A stretch of DNA of 64,000 nt, taken from positions 63,120,008-63,184,007 of the forward strand of contig CM059973.1 in NCBI GenBank assembly GCA_030490835.1, given 5' to 3'. Source of the DNA: Annona cherimola. Its lineage: Eukaryota > Streptophyta > Magnoliopsida > Magnoliales > Annonaceae. Shown here piece after piece: positions 48,815 to 59,971 of this stretch. The translations under genes were made by a program, and so were the position numbers. The notes below the pieces were generated by a model that saw only the letters and a list, made by a program, of their open reading frames with translations, made no database searches and had not been told where the DNA came from. Every line of letters starts with the position of its first letter. Position 1 is the first letter of the stretch.

Positions 48815-49900
48815 AATGTCATTAGATCCGGTTTGATGCTATTAGATGTCGTTAGATGCTGTTAGATGTTATTAGATTAAGGTAGATTTTATTAAATCTT
48901 ATTATCTGGGTTTTAAATTCTGTAATTAAGCTATAAATGACCTTATAAGGGACTTAGGACATATTACATTGTTAAATTAGGATTAACTTATTAATATCAA
49001 AAGTTAGATGCTATTAGATATTGTTAGATCCGGTTAGATGCTGTTAGATATCGTTAGATGTTATTAGATGTCGTTAGATGCAGTTAGATTAAAGTAAATT
49101 TTATTAAATCATATTATCTAGGCTTCAAATTCTATAATTAAGGTATAAATGATCTTATAAGGGGCTTAGAATCATATTACAAGTGTTAAACTAGTATTAA
49201 CTTATTAATACCAAAAGTCAGATACTGTTAGATGTCGTTAGATCCGGTTAGATATTGTTAGATGTCATTAGATGTTGTTAGATGTCGTTAGATGTTGTTA
49301 AATGCTGTTAGACATAGTTAGATTAAGGTGGATTTCATTAAATTATATTATCTGAGTTTTAAATTTTGTAATTAATGTACAAATGACCTTATAAGGGCCT
49401 TAGAATAATATTACAAGTGTTAAACTAGGATTAACTTATTAAAATCAAAAGTTAGATGCTGTTAGATGTCATTAGATCTGGTTAGATGTTGTTAAGTGTC
49501 GTTAGATGCTGTTAGATGCTGTTAGACGTAGTTAGATTAAGGTGGATTTCATTAAATCATATTATCTGGGTTTCAAATTCTGTAATTAAGGTATAAATGA
49601 CCTTATAAGGGGCTTAGAATCATATTAACGGTTTTAAACTAGGATTAACTTATTAATATCAAAAGTTAAATGCTGTTAGATGTCATTAGATATTGTTAGA
49701 TGCTGTTAAATGCAGTTAGATTAAGGTTTATTTCATTAAATCATATAACTGGGTTTTAAATTTTGTAATTAAGGTATAAATGACTTTATAAGGGACTTAG
49801 AATCTTATTACAGGTGTTAAACTAGAATTAACTTATTAATATCAAAAGTTAGACGCTGCTAGATGTCGTTAGATCCGGTTAGATGCTGTTAGATTCTGTA
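48815..49900 (-). repeat. Right-arm nested array, inverted
   Basis: On the plus strand it reads GTTAGATGYCGTTAGATGC; inverted, the decamers are GCATCTAACG/A types. Five spacer copies (inverted ATTACAAGTGTTAAACTAG) lie near 48965, 49175, 49420, 49620 and 49815. The decamer type matches copy 1 more than its own left arm. Confidence 0.9.
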
Positions 49901-50290
49901 ATATTTGAAAAATAAAATTTTTTTTATTAAATTTTCAAAAAATCAGAAATAAATATTGAAATTGTTATTTTTGAGAGTACCTTAATTACATGAATCTTAA
50001 ATAATATAACATAACTCCTTATATAAAATATATTTTTTAACTTTACCAATTATAATAAAATCTTATTAAAATTTTTTTTATACACAAATATTTTTAAAAT
50101 GTCAAATAATGAAAAATTATATCTACATACATTTTAGTAGTTGATTCAGCAAATAAATGAAATAGATGAATATTTTGTATATATATAATATAAATTTTAT
50201 TAAAAATCCAAATATACTCACATTTTTAAACAAATATATTCATATGGTAAAATTACCATATTGCTCTTACTTTTTTTTTCGTCGGCTAGC

Positions 50291-50665
50291 AGAAATAGCG
50301 GAAAGAAAAGTTTGTGGGCGGCTGCTGGGGGCGGGAGGATGACGGGGGCATAGTTTTTTTTCCTTTTATACCAGCCGAGAATCGGTCAAACCGGGTGTTT
50401 CAGAAACCGGTCGAACCAGCAATTTAACCGGTTAGCACCAGCTAGATTATGCCAAGCCAAAACCAACTAAATCAGATCGGTGCAGGGGCTAGGTACTGGG
50501 TCGAGCCGGCCGGTTCGATACGGTTTTAACAACATCAGTCGTACGGATTCTTGCCACCTGCTGTTTACTTGGTCTTTATGGTAGTGGGGCCGCAGGCAAC
50601 TGCTCACGGAACAGTTCTCTCTGTGGTTTTTTCACGCGTACCCTACGAGATTCGTCCGTCACTGA
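50291..50665. other. Spacer with ACCGGTT-rich dispersed repeat
   Basis: Between about 50385 and 50540, words such as GGTCGAACC, AACCGGTTAGC and GAGCCGGCCGGTTCGA cluster, resembling the ends at 36905-37412. No gene is seen. Confidence 0.4.
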
Positions 50666-50701
50666 TGGGATAGAGTTGTTTTTTTTATAAAAGGAATAAC
50701 T

Positions 50702-53700
50702 CTACCCCGACCCCCCCTCATTCTGAAAAAGGTTCGGGATAGAGTAATCCGTTAAATTCATTGCCAAATAATTGTCTGCACAGATTTTCTCTACAATAGC
50801 TTGTGGGGGGTTTCCCCACCATGACATACAATCCAAGTCAGAAACAGAAATCAGATCCGCGACAGCATGAGCTACCGTGTTCCCCTGTCTCAGGACATGG
50901 TGGACTGAGAGATGAGCATTGGCTTTTAGAATTGTTATAATCTCTGAGATAAAGTGGCCCACTGGTGAGAGAATTTGGCTATCATTGGTCAGGTATGTGT
51001 AGAGAAGAAGCGAATCAGACTCAATCTGGACTTTGGGGAGCATGAGATGGGTAGCCCACAAAATACCGAGATGAAACGCGTTTGCTTCCCACAATAGTGG
51101 CTCCCCCCCCGCCCTTCCGTTTCCATCCTCGAGCAGCAATAAATTGTCCGCGAGAATCCCTGATCACTGCTGCGAGGCCCAAGATTCCCCGATCCGCAAA
51201 ACATCGGGCATCCACATTGATCTTGAAGGCACCATCCGGTGGTTTGGACCATCTGGGAACAAGGGGAAGATCCAGGACGTTCGCCTTATCGAGGAGCTTT
51301 ACTTGCCTCCATTGCTCGATATACTCCTTACACCACGGTAGAATGTTAGCAAACCCGGGTTGGGCCCCCTCTGCCTTCAGTTTGTTCTGCACAAACCAAA
51401 TTCTCCAACAAAACACAATGAAAAAAGCAAGCTCGTCACACCTGTGTTTAGAGGCAAGGAGACACATGATTTCCTGCATGGAGGACGCCCAAAGGCGAGC
51501 CGAAACAACTTGCCGAGATATACTTGCAATACTAGCACAATTCAGAAATAAGTGATGAGCGTCCTCTATCTCCCTCAGACAGAAAAGACAATGAGGATCC
51601 ACATCAATCCCCCTATTAGAGAGATTGCACAGAGTTGGAAGAGCATTCTTGAATAATCGCCACCCAAAAATCAGGATCTTGCTCGGTAGCCTTGTCCTCC
51701 AAATGGCCCCGTAGCAGCTTGAGAGAGTAAGATTTTCAGTCCTCGCTTTAAGCCATCTATGAGCCGACTTGACTGAGAACTGGCCGTTCGCCTCGTGCCT
51801 CTAAAAGATACAATCCGCCTCAGGATGGCACGGAAGAGGAACACGACTGACAGCCTCCCACCCCACCTCGCCAGCTGCAGCCAAGACCCGGTCTTTGATC
51901 CACCCGTTAGACCCCTCAATAAAGTAACTCACCAGAACGTCCTCCGGAATGGATAGCGGAAGCGGTCCCACCTTGCATACTCCATCGTCCAACTAGTCGT
52001 CTTTGAAAAACCTGACTCTTCTCCCATCACCAATCCTCCACCTACACCCCGAATGAATCATATCACGCGCCTTAAGGATGCTTTTCCAGGTGTATGAGTC
52101 AAATTATCTTGACACGCACTCCCAGATGTCTGAGTTGGGAAAGTATTTGGCTTTTAAGACCTTGGAGCAAAAAGATGTCGTGCACGCTGAGAGTCTCCAT
52201 ACTTGTTTAGCAAGAAGGGCATAGTTGAATATGTAAAGATCTCTGAACCCCAACCCCCTCGCTCATTTGGACTTACACATATCCTTCCAGGCCACCCAGC
52301 TCATCTTGCGCTTATCCCCCTGTTCCCCCACCAAAATTTACTTAACATCCCGTTAATTCCCTGACAAAACGACTTAGGGAGTAGGAAAATGCTCATAGCG
52401 TAGGATGGGATTGCTTGTGCCACTGCTTTGATAAGCACCTCTTTCCCTCCCCATGACAGTAGTCTCCCATTCCACCCCTGGATTCTGTGCCAAATGCGAT
52501 CCCTGATTCCCTTAAACATCCTGCTTTTAGATCTCCCCAACCATGCCGGGAGGCCAAGATAGTGATGGACTTCCTGACCCGATGATCCGAATCGATTAGA
52601 CCACACCTCCCTTTCACTTCCGTCCATATTTGAGCTGAAAAATAAAGATGTTTTATCAACATTCACCATCTGGCCCAAGGAAGCAGAGTAGATCCTGATA
52701 ATCTCCAAGAATTGCGTGATATCCTGCATATCTGCCTTGAGAAAGATAAGAGCATCGTCTGCAAACAGGAGATGAGTAATTTGGGGTCCCTGAGGATTTA
52801 ATCTAATACCGTGCAGAGATTCACGTGCCACCGCAGAAGAGATGAGTGCCGACAGGCCTTCCGCACAGAGAAGGAATAAGTACGGAGATAGCGGGTCCCC
52901 CTGTCGTAGCCCCCTCTGGGGTTTGAATAGCCTAGATTTGAAACCGTTGACGTTAACACGAAAGCCGACAGTATTCATGCAGCATAACATCCAGTTAATC
53001 CATTTCGGGCAAAAGTTCATAGCCTCCATGATCTGTTTTAAGAAACTCCATTCAACCCGATCATAGGCTTTGGACATGTCTAACTTGACTGCCAACTCGC
53101 GTATTTTTCCCCCCTTGCGCCTCCGAAGAGAATGAATGGCCTCATAGGCGATCAACATGTTGTCCGTGATAAGCCGGCCCGGGACGAAAGCGCTCTGTTC
53201 CACCCCAATGACCTCGTTGAGAGTAGCTTTTAACCTATTTGCCAGTACCTTAGCCAAGACTTTATAAAAAACATTACACAGGCTAATAGGCCGAAATTGC
53301 GACAAATCCTGGGCGCCCGCCTTCTTCTGAATCAACACCAAGGTGGTAGCGTTTGTCTCCCGGATATGTCTAGCCATTTGGTTGTAGTCTCTCTCCTCCA
53401 TAAACGATTTACACCACTGAAAGATATCATGTCCGACGATATTCTAATGCTGCTGAAAGAACCCCGGTGACATCCCGTCAGGCCCAGGAGCTTTTGAGGA
53501 TTGCATACTCTTTACAGCTTTCTCTACCTCAGCCATACACAATGGCTTGGTCAATCTCCCCCGCTGGACATCTGAAATTTTCCTTGAAATAAGACTTGGA
53601 ACCCAGTTCGCATCCGGAGGGTTAGAAGATGTATATACATCAGAGAAGTGGGTGACTGCGAGATTTAACATGTCGTCTTGGTCTCTGACCTGCTTCCCAT

Positions 53701-54835
53701 CATTGTCTATGAGCACCTTGATAAAATTTTTTCGTCTCCGATTGGAAGCCAACCGATGGAAAAAACTTGTGTTCCTATCCCCCTCCTTGAGCCAATGGGC
53801 TTTTGCCCGGATACTCCAAAGTTGCTCCTCATCCTCCAACAAGATATTAATTTGAAATCTGAGTTTCCGGATTGCGTTTTCCCGCGCATCGGTAGGGGCT
53901 TGGTCCAGCAATGCAGATAGCTCCCTCTATTTCCGTTCAATGGCCTTTCTAAGATTCCCCCTCCTCAATCTGTTCCATTTGGATAGCTCCGCACCGCATT
54001 TCTCAATCTTCCATTGCAGAACATCATAAACCGCAGCTCCCCTGTGGTTATTCGACTCCCACACATGTTTGATGATTTTGGTAGCTTCAGGGTCACGGGC
54101 CCAAAAAGATTCATATCTAAACTCTTTTGGGGGCCTCCGCCTACCCTTCATGGAATCCAGCAGTAATAGTAGCGGGCAATGATCAGACGAGGCCGTCGTG
54201 AGGTGGACGATCCTTGCAAATGGAAACATATCGGTCAAAGACGGAGTAGATAGCCCTCTATCAAGTCTTGCTTCCACCCTCTGAGATCCTCTCCTATTAT
54301 TGCTCCACGTCATAGCCGCGCCCATAAATCCAAGATCCTGTAGGTTGCATTTGTCAATAGTATTACAAAAAAGGTCCATCTGAGCTTGATTGCGCGCCCT
54401 CGAACTGATATACTCATCTGGACCTGTCACTTCATTGAAATCACCCATCACAAACCATGGAGAACCACAATTATTCGCTAGCTGATTGAGGATATGCCAG
54501 GAAATATGGCAGCGATGAGTCTCGGGGTGGCCGTAGAACCCCGTCAAGCGCCAGCCCAAAAAATCGGCGTCAATATGATGAGACGAGAAACTTCGAATAG
54601 AAGCAGGATGAACATTGTTCCAAAACATAGCCAAACCACCACTTCTAGCAACGGACTCCACCACAAAACAAGAATCAAAATGTAGCCTCCGCCTGATACT
54701 TTCCATTTCCTACTCATTACATTTAGTTTCACACAAAAAGACTAGCTTGGGCACTTGTTTCCTTACAAGATCAAAAAGATTTCGAATTGCACGTGGGTTC
54801 CCAAGCCCACGGCAATTCCACACCAAAATAGCCAT
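50702..54835 (-). pseudogene. LINE B ORF2: endonuclease-RT-RNase H polyprotein, broken
   Basis: It starts at ATG 54835, one base after the ORF1 TGA. The order is endonuclease (MAILVWNCRGLGNP; SSDHCPLLLLLD), RT (KAPGPDGMS; DMSKAYDRVEWSFL; QRGLRQGDPLSPYLF; LLFADDAL near 52755), zf-RVT (HCLFC...AHHLFLNC) and RNase H (INVDAR; WEAN; IESDSLL; GNTVAH). The RNase H glutamate position reads WEAN where LINE A has MEAD. The span of 4134 nt is one base from LINE A. From 54835 to 52301 a single frame has only three TAG stops (near 54709, 53929 and 53446). A one-base loss in a G run near 52329 shifts the frame, further stops follow in the middle, and another shift near 51130 precedes the RNase H end. Confidence 0.93.
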
Positions 54836-54836
54836 A

Positions 54837-56436
54837 TCACTGGAGGTGGGCCTGGGAAATCCCCAGAGCCTCCACCTCCCCATCTAAAACCTCGACCATC
54901 TCCTTCACCCTCTTTCCCCCAATCAAGCTTTCATCCGGCTCCCCCTCCCGCCCTCTTTTGCCCCTCTCTAGAACCACTACTGAATCAGTCACCAACTCCA
55001 TTCCTTCCACCAGCCTTGCTCTCCTTTTCCACCTGCCTTTACCACCCGTCGATAGTTTCCGCTCCATTTCAGAGTTCTCACCTCGCTCCCCTCCCGAACC
55101 TCTATGATAGTGGGCGAATACCCCCTTACTCTCCCCCCTCCAATTTGCACCATGACCTCCACCAACCCCCTTTCCATCTCCTCCTTATAGCCCTCAACAT
55201 TCCTTGTCCCTTCTGTAGATTCCCTTCCCCGCACTTCATCAGATCCCTTCCGTGTTTGAATCCGCGTCCCCCTGTCTGTCTCAGCCTCCAACTCGCTGGT
55301 TATATAACTGCCTCTAATGTTCCCCCCACTTCCCAGTCCTATTCTTCCTAGCATCCACCCCCCCCTTGAGTTTCCGACACCCCCCGTCTCCCCCCATCCA
55401 GAGGGCAGCAGCATTTGGTTCTCCATCTCTTGGTCAAAAGCCGGGGTAGCATGTTGCTTAGCAGCGCACCCAACCTGTCCCTTAGAAGAACTTCCTCCTT
55501 CCCCCCTTGCCTCCGCATCCCTTTGTTCAGCGCCAACCACATCAACACTACATTGACCTCCCTGCATTGCCGCAACTCCCATCTGATCCTTGGCCCCCCA
55601 ATGTTTAGCATTCACTGCATCCAAGCTCCTCAGCCCCGGATTTTCCTCCTCCCGTTGCCATTGCTTGCCGAGGTATTTGACAGGCGTAGATCTGAAATCC
55701 GAACCTACCTCACCCCTCATCCTCATCGGCCTTGCTTCCACTCGCAGCCAACTGCCATACGGCATGTCCGCCTCTACCAAACTCCTTCTCTCCATCGGAA
55801 TTGACCTGCATTCTTTATGGGCATGCCCCATAACACCACACAAGTAGCAGAAGATGGGAAGCTTCTCATATTGGAAGCTTATCCATCTCCTTTGCTGGTC
55901 CCCAACTCTAATGAACATGCCTCTGCGTAGAGGTTTCCTAAAATCCAGCACCACTCGTAGCTTCACGTTAGTCTCTGAGGCTCTGATATCAACTACTTCC
56001 TTGAACGTGTTGGCCACATTGCGTCCCAGACTGCTTTTGTCGACAATGAAGGGAATGCCTTGTATCTGCACCCACAGAGGCGTTTTTACGAGCACAATCT
56101 GTGTGCATAGTCCAGTTCATCCCTCAGTTCTTCTAAAATAACCAAGCTCCGATCAAACAGCCATGGCCTCCCCTCCATCACCCTATTTCTGTCTTCGTGA
56201 TCGGAGAATGAAGCCTGCAGCAAGTTCTCCCCAATCTCAATGAATTGGAGCTTCCCTTTCGTTCTCCAGAGCCGGCGCATCATCCCTTTAAAATATTCTT
56301 TGTTGTATGATTTCGACGACCAGAGCGTGCAGAGAAGAGCCGGGTCCTTGCCCGGTGTAACCTTCCTGATCGCACTTTCCTCAATGGATAACGTCTGAAG
56401 TTCAGCCTCTAACAGCTCCTCCGTATTAAGATCCAT
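54837..56436 (-). pseudogene. LINE B ORF1: DUF4283-type protein with zinc knuckle, frameshifted
   Basis: I take the start at ATG 56436 (MDLNTEELLEAEL) because it matches the LINE A start; the frame is open further upstream to 56553. The DUF4283-like region (RRLWRTKGKLQFIEIGENLL, RVMEGRPWLFD) breaks near 56100 by a one-base change. The next frame (56095-54989) has VKTPLWVQIQGIPF and the knuckle CYLCGVMGHAHKEC, then a Gly/Glu-rich low-complexity tail. A second frame change near 55070 leads to the Lys/Arg-rich end (GKGRWKRRARL) and TGA at 54839-54837. Confidence 0.85.
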
Positions 56437-56629
56437 CATCTCTTTCCTATCCGTCCTTCTTTTCCTCAGATGCGTGCTTCCGATCAATGGCACCTGCTTC
56501 CTGAGACTTTCCCGGCCGAGTTTCGCCGTCTTCTCTTCCTCCGTCACCCTCACCCAGACCCGAGCACGAAACCGTTCGCCTGTCGGGCCTTACAGGGGAG
56601 AGACTTTTTCATCTGGGATAGAGTTGTTT

Positions 56630-57811
56630 GTTTGTTTTTTTTTTTTTTTTTTGTTGATAAAACAGATGAGATAGAGTTGAATGCATGGACTGAGGATTTT
56701 CATGTAGGCTCAAATGGATGAAGTAGGTCTGCTGATCTTCTCACTTGGAAATGCAAGCAAATGAGAATGGAATTAATGGATATCAAGATGAAGCATAGGG
56801 ATGCCAGCGAGTCTCTAATGCATTGGACAAATGCAAGCAAACAATGCACTGTTAAGGCAGCCATGGGACGTCAGCTTTGCATTGGAACAACATTCGTGTA
56901 GAAATATAGCACGAACAGGACATCGGAGAGGTCAATGGATGGAAGAGATGTATTTTCGAAAAATCTTGGTGAGATGCGACGTGGTGATGATGCGGAAATT
57001 TGGCAGAATGGCTTGTCCAAATTAATGAAGGGAGATGGGGTTCTTTTATAGGCTTTGAAGTTGTGGAATTTACATGATCATGAGCTTCGTCATGGTAATT
57101 TTAAATGGCCCATCATTCATGTAATTTTGAAAGCTAGGTGGGTCCTCCATTGTAATTGTGTAAGTGGTTCTATGAAACCATCATGGACCATGGTTTAAAG
57201 TAGACTTTTTGTGGTCATTGATCTTGGTCGTCATTCATGGTGGTCTTGGTTCTTCTTGGCTTCTTGAGTGGAGCCCGCTCCTTTGATAATCCTCGAATCA
57301 TCTAATGCCTTGGACATCAACTTGATCGCTTGAATCTTATTGCTCTCCCTTGATTTCAAGTGATGCAAATACTTTTGTCTTTTTTGGATTTTCACACACA
57401 TTTGGGTGGTCCCAAAAATCTCTTTCATCCAAATTGTTTTCATGATCCAGACTGTCCATCTTCTCGATCCTTGTCCACTTCCTCCGACAAAATTGCACTC
57501 CCTCTATTTAGTTTGTTGATTGCCCCTGATCGATGATCTTACTTGGTGACTATTGAATGTTCTTGGTGGGCTCAGTAAGCCAAGACCCAATTCTATTTAA
57601 ACCTCCTGCAAAGGGTTTGCACCGATGACTAAGATCCACTTCCAAAAGAAACTTCTACAATGGGCTTAGGATTTCATGAATGGTGCGGCTTCAAAGGCCT
57701 GTGTGTGTTAAATTGATGATGTGGGGAAATGTGAAATTTAAATTCTTCCATGTAGGGTTTTTGCAGCTGCAAATGTAGAGTTGCACGTAAGAAAATTTTC
57801 TTTTAGTGAAT
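56630..57811. other. Spacer; possible LTR-like stretch with minus-strand TATA
   Basis: A T run follows LINE B (56633-56653). At about 57040 the minus strand has CCTATAAAAGAACC, and the surroundings resemble 1490-2205 in wording (GGGCCCATGG/GGACCATGG-type words, then CATCAACTTGATCG). No gene is supported. Confidence 0.25.
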
Positions 57812-57970
57812 GAGATCCGCCTATGTATCCAGTTATTATTTTTTCGTCTTAATTCTAATTAATAAATGGGCTGAGTTTAATAAATGGTCTGAGTTTAAAG
57901 GAAAATTAATGTGGGGGCGAAAACCAACGAACATAGTGAAGCAGGCAGGGGACCGGTCCCAGTAACCTCT
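57812..57970. repeat. Dispersed repeat, related to 59276-59440
   Basis: GTTTAAAGGAAAATTAATG, GTATCCA and ACCGGTYC-type words occur in the same order in both places. Confidence 0.5.
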
Positions 57971-58010
57971 CTTAAAGCATATTATTTCGTTGAGGTTTGG
58001 TTCAAGACCT

Positions 58011-58325
58011 GCAGGTGCAACTTTTTTTTTTTTTTTTTTTGTTTTTTTTTTTTTGTTTTTTTTTTTTTTGACTGGGAGATATATACACACATCTCAACAT
58101 GTATTACACAGAAAGCTCTGAGATATTCTTACAAAGTTGGAGATACAACTCCACCAAATAATCAGGAAGACACAGCTTCCAAACAATCAAACGGGAGACC
58201 ACTGCTCCCACAACAACCCACCCGGGAGACACAGCTCCCACACTAACTAGCAACCAAGCCGGTGGACGAAATCCCATACGGGGATTCGAACACCACACTA
58301 ACTAGCAACCAAGCAGGTGCAACTT
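58011..58325 (-). mobile_element. SINE with B box, poly(A) and 13-bp target duplication
   Basis: A 289-bp body (58024-58312) is flanked by perfect GCAGGTGCAACTT copies (58011-58023 and 58313-58325). On the minus strand, a Pol III B box GTTCGAATCC lies at 58291-58282 near the 5' end, and the body ends in about 47 A residues with a few interruptions. The A box is unclear: TAGTTAGTGTGG lies only about 10 bp before the B box, so the head may be shortened or rearranged. CTTGGTTGCTAGTTAGTGTG also occurs twice, 61 bp apart, inside the body. No LINE coding is present. Confidence 0.8.
58282..58291 (-). promoter_or_regulatory. Pol III B box of the SINE
   Basis: GTTCGAATCC matches the B box consensus of tRNA genes and tRNA-derived SINEs. 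There is no cloverleaf around it, so it is not a tRNA gene. Confidence 0.7.
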
Positions 58326-58857
58326 TGGTTTCATGAAATTTGAATTTCTGCCGACCCTTACCCTAAACCAAAATCCTAACCCTATTCATGTAATTCAGGT
58401 TGGACTTAAATTCGAGTTGAAATTAAGGTTGACAATAAGTTGGGAATTATAAGTTCAAATTTTCATGTACATATAAACTAAGAAGTTATCTAAACAAAAA
58501 TAAAAATACAGTCTAACTAAATTATGGACAAGCATAATAATATAAATATAAACACGAGTATAAATGAAAATAATATAATTTAGCTATAATATAACTTCAT
58601 TATGATAAACGTCAATTCAAACATAAATATAAATAATATATAATATATAATATTTGAGTAAGTATTATTTAAACTTACCTATGTAATATATTTTTAGATA
58701 AAACATGAATAAGAAAATTAGGTTTGATTTTGCTTGAATCATAACTCCATTTACAAATCAAGGTCATCGGGCACAAAATTTGCAAAATCATGCCTAAATA
58801 GGGTATAAAATAGGGTTTGAGCTTTATCCACCCTAAGTTGTACCCTGATTAGGAATA

Positions 58858-58862
<5 letters not shown>

Positions 58863-58895
<33 letters not shown>
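58863..58895. repeat. (AT)n microsatellite
   Basis: About 16 AT dinucleotides, followed by an (AC)5 run. Confidence 0.95.
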
Positions 58896-58905
<10 letters not shown>

Positions 58906-58924
58906 CATATATCTATATATCACT

Positions 58925-59150
58925 CTTTTCTTTATACATTTTAGTATAATTTAATCACTTAACTATTTAGTTATCCTATATATTTTATTATTACCTCTAC
59001 CTTCTGCCAACTCTATTTTAACTTTATTTCCTTACTCATAATAATAACCTTTATTATATCTCATCACTCTCACTATTTCAAAAAATTTCTCATTCTCACC
59101 GAGCTAATTTACCACTTTACTTATACGTATCTTTCCAAACGGACCCTCAT
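58925..59150. mobile_element. T-rich MITE, copy 3 of 4
   Basis: It carries CTATTTTAACTTTATTTCCTTA and TTATATCTCATCACT in the order of copy 4 and ends CCAAACGGACCCTC, the usual kind of MITE terminus. The left end is unclear. Confidence 0.45.
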
Positions 59151-59275
59151 CTATTTCTTTCATTTTACTTCTTCATTAGTTATTTCTTAATGATTCTTAA
59201 AATTGCTTTAATCCAAAAGCTGTTGGTCTGCACATGAAATAAAGACTTCAACAGGTTCAAAATCATATGGGGTTC

Positions 59276-59440
59276 ACCCGTGTATCCAATCATGATGATT
59301 TTCGTCTTTCAAAAGAAAAATCATGATGATTTTCATACCCGACTAAAAAAAATTACGATAAACATGGTGGATGAGTCAGGTTTAAAGGAAAATTAATGAC
59401 CAACTAATTCCACATGGGGAACCGGTTCTACATGAACACG
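59276..59440. repeat. Dispersed repeat, related to 57812-57970
   Basis: It has GTGTATCCAATCATGATG, then GTTTAAAGGAAAATTAATG and ACCGGTTC in order. Confidence 0.5.
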
Positions 59441-59664
59441 GCTAGAATAACTAGAATTATTTCGAGAGATATTTCCCCATGTTAATTTAGATCTGATTAC
59501 AATTAATTATGGCCAATTAAATTTGTTGGAAAACGGATCTACATCAAATTTTGAAACACCATATCCCGATGGTAAGATGCAAATGGCGCGCGGTATCATG
59601 AGAATTTTGGATCAAATGTATATCTGGTTCAAATCGTTAGAAAGTTTGCCGTTCTTGCTAAAAC

Positions 59665-59930
59665 TTAGGTTATGTTTGTTTAACATTAAAATTTTTCAAA
59701 CTAAAAGTTTTAAATCGAAAACTTTTCACTTCTTACAATCACTCTATTTTTTAATTATTTTCACATTTTCTTATATAATTACCCAACTTTTTAACTATTT
59801 CTATACAACTACTCATTCAATTAAACTATCTATTTTAACTTTATTCTCTTTATTTCTCATCACTACCTTCATCATATTATATCATTTTTTCAAATTCAAA
59901 AATTGTTATCATTTTCTAAACATACCCTTA
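59665..59930. mobile_element. T-rich MITE, copy 4 of 4
   Basis: Inverted ends AGGTTATGTTTGTTT and (inverted right) AGGGTATGTTTAG. The body words TTTTAACTTTATTCTCTTTA and TCATCACTACC are shared with the other copies. The 137-aa plus frame over it mirrors the minus frame of copy 2 and is not a gene. Confidence 0.6.
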
Positions 59931-59971
59931 ATCTAATGTGTAAGAAAATACAATCTATTCCATTTAAATTA

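Larger units (their letters stand above)
44973..50290. mobile_element. Array-bearing foldback element, copy 2 (two long inverted arms)
   Basis: The outer 300 bp at both ends are inverted copies: left GCAATGTGGTAATTTTTCAT at 44991, right (inverted) GCAATATGGTAATTTTACCA ending near 50266, each preceded by an A run on the inward strand. Both arms then carry the same nested array (left 45362-46256, right 48815-49900 inverted) and a stretch including TATATGACG, for arms of about 1.5-1.7 kb around a 2.1-kb middle. No transposase frame is visible, so it is nonautonomous. Size and long structured arms fit Foldback or long-TIR Mutator-type elements; no target duplication was found to decide. Confidence 0.75.
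50666..56629 (-). mobile_element. LINE B: L1-type retrotransposon, full length, inactive
   Basis: The body is 50682-56613 (5.9 kb, minus). A perfect 16-bp target duplication, TGGGATAGAGTTGTTT, flanks it (50666-50681 and 56614-56629). A short A tail follows the ORF2 stop by about 16 bp. The 5' leader (CTCCCCTGTAAG) equals that of LINE A. The intact target duplication and fewer breaks suggest a younger insertion than LINE A. Both proteins carry disabling changes. Confidence 0.95.

Noticed and set aside
54755..55351. 198-aa plus-strand Pro/Ser-rich frame
   Set aside because: Shadow of LINE B ORF1, which is read on the minus strand with a clear zinc knuckle.
57836..58090. 84-aa minus frame with a Lys run
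   Set aside because: The Lys run is the SINE poly(A) tail read in frame.
58282..58291. tRNA gene suggested by the B box
   Set aside because: There is no cloverleaf around it, and poly(A) plus target duplication show a SINE.
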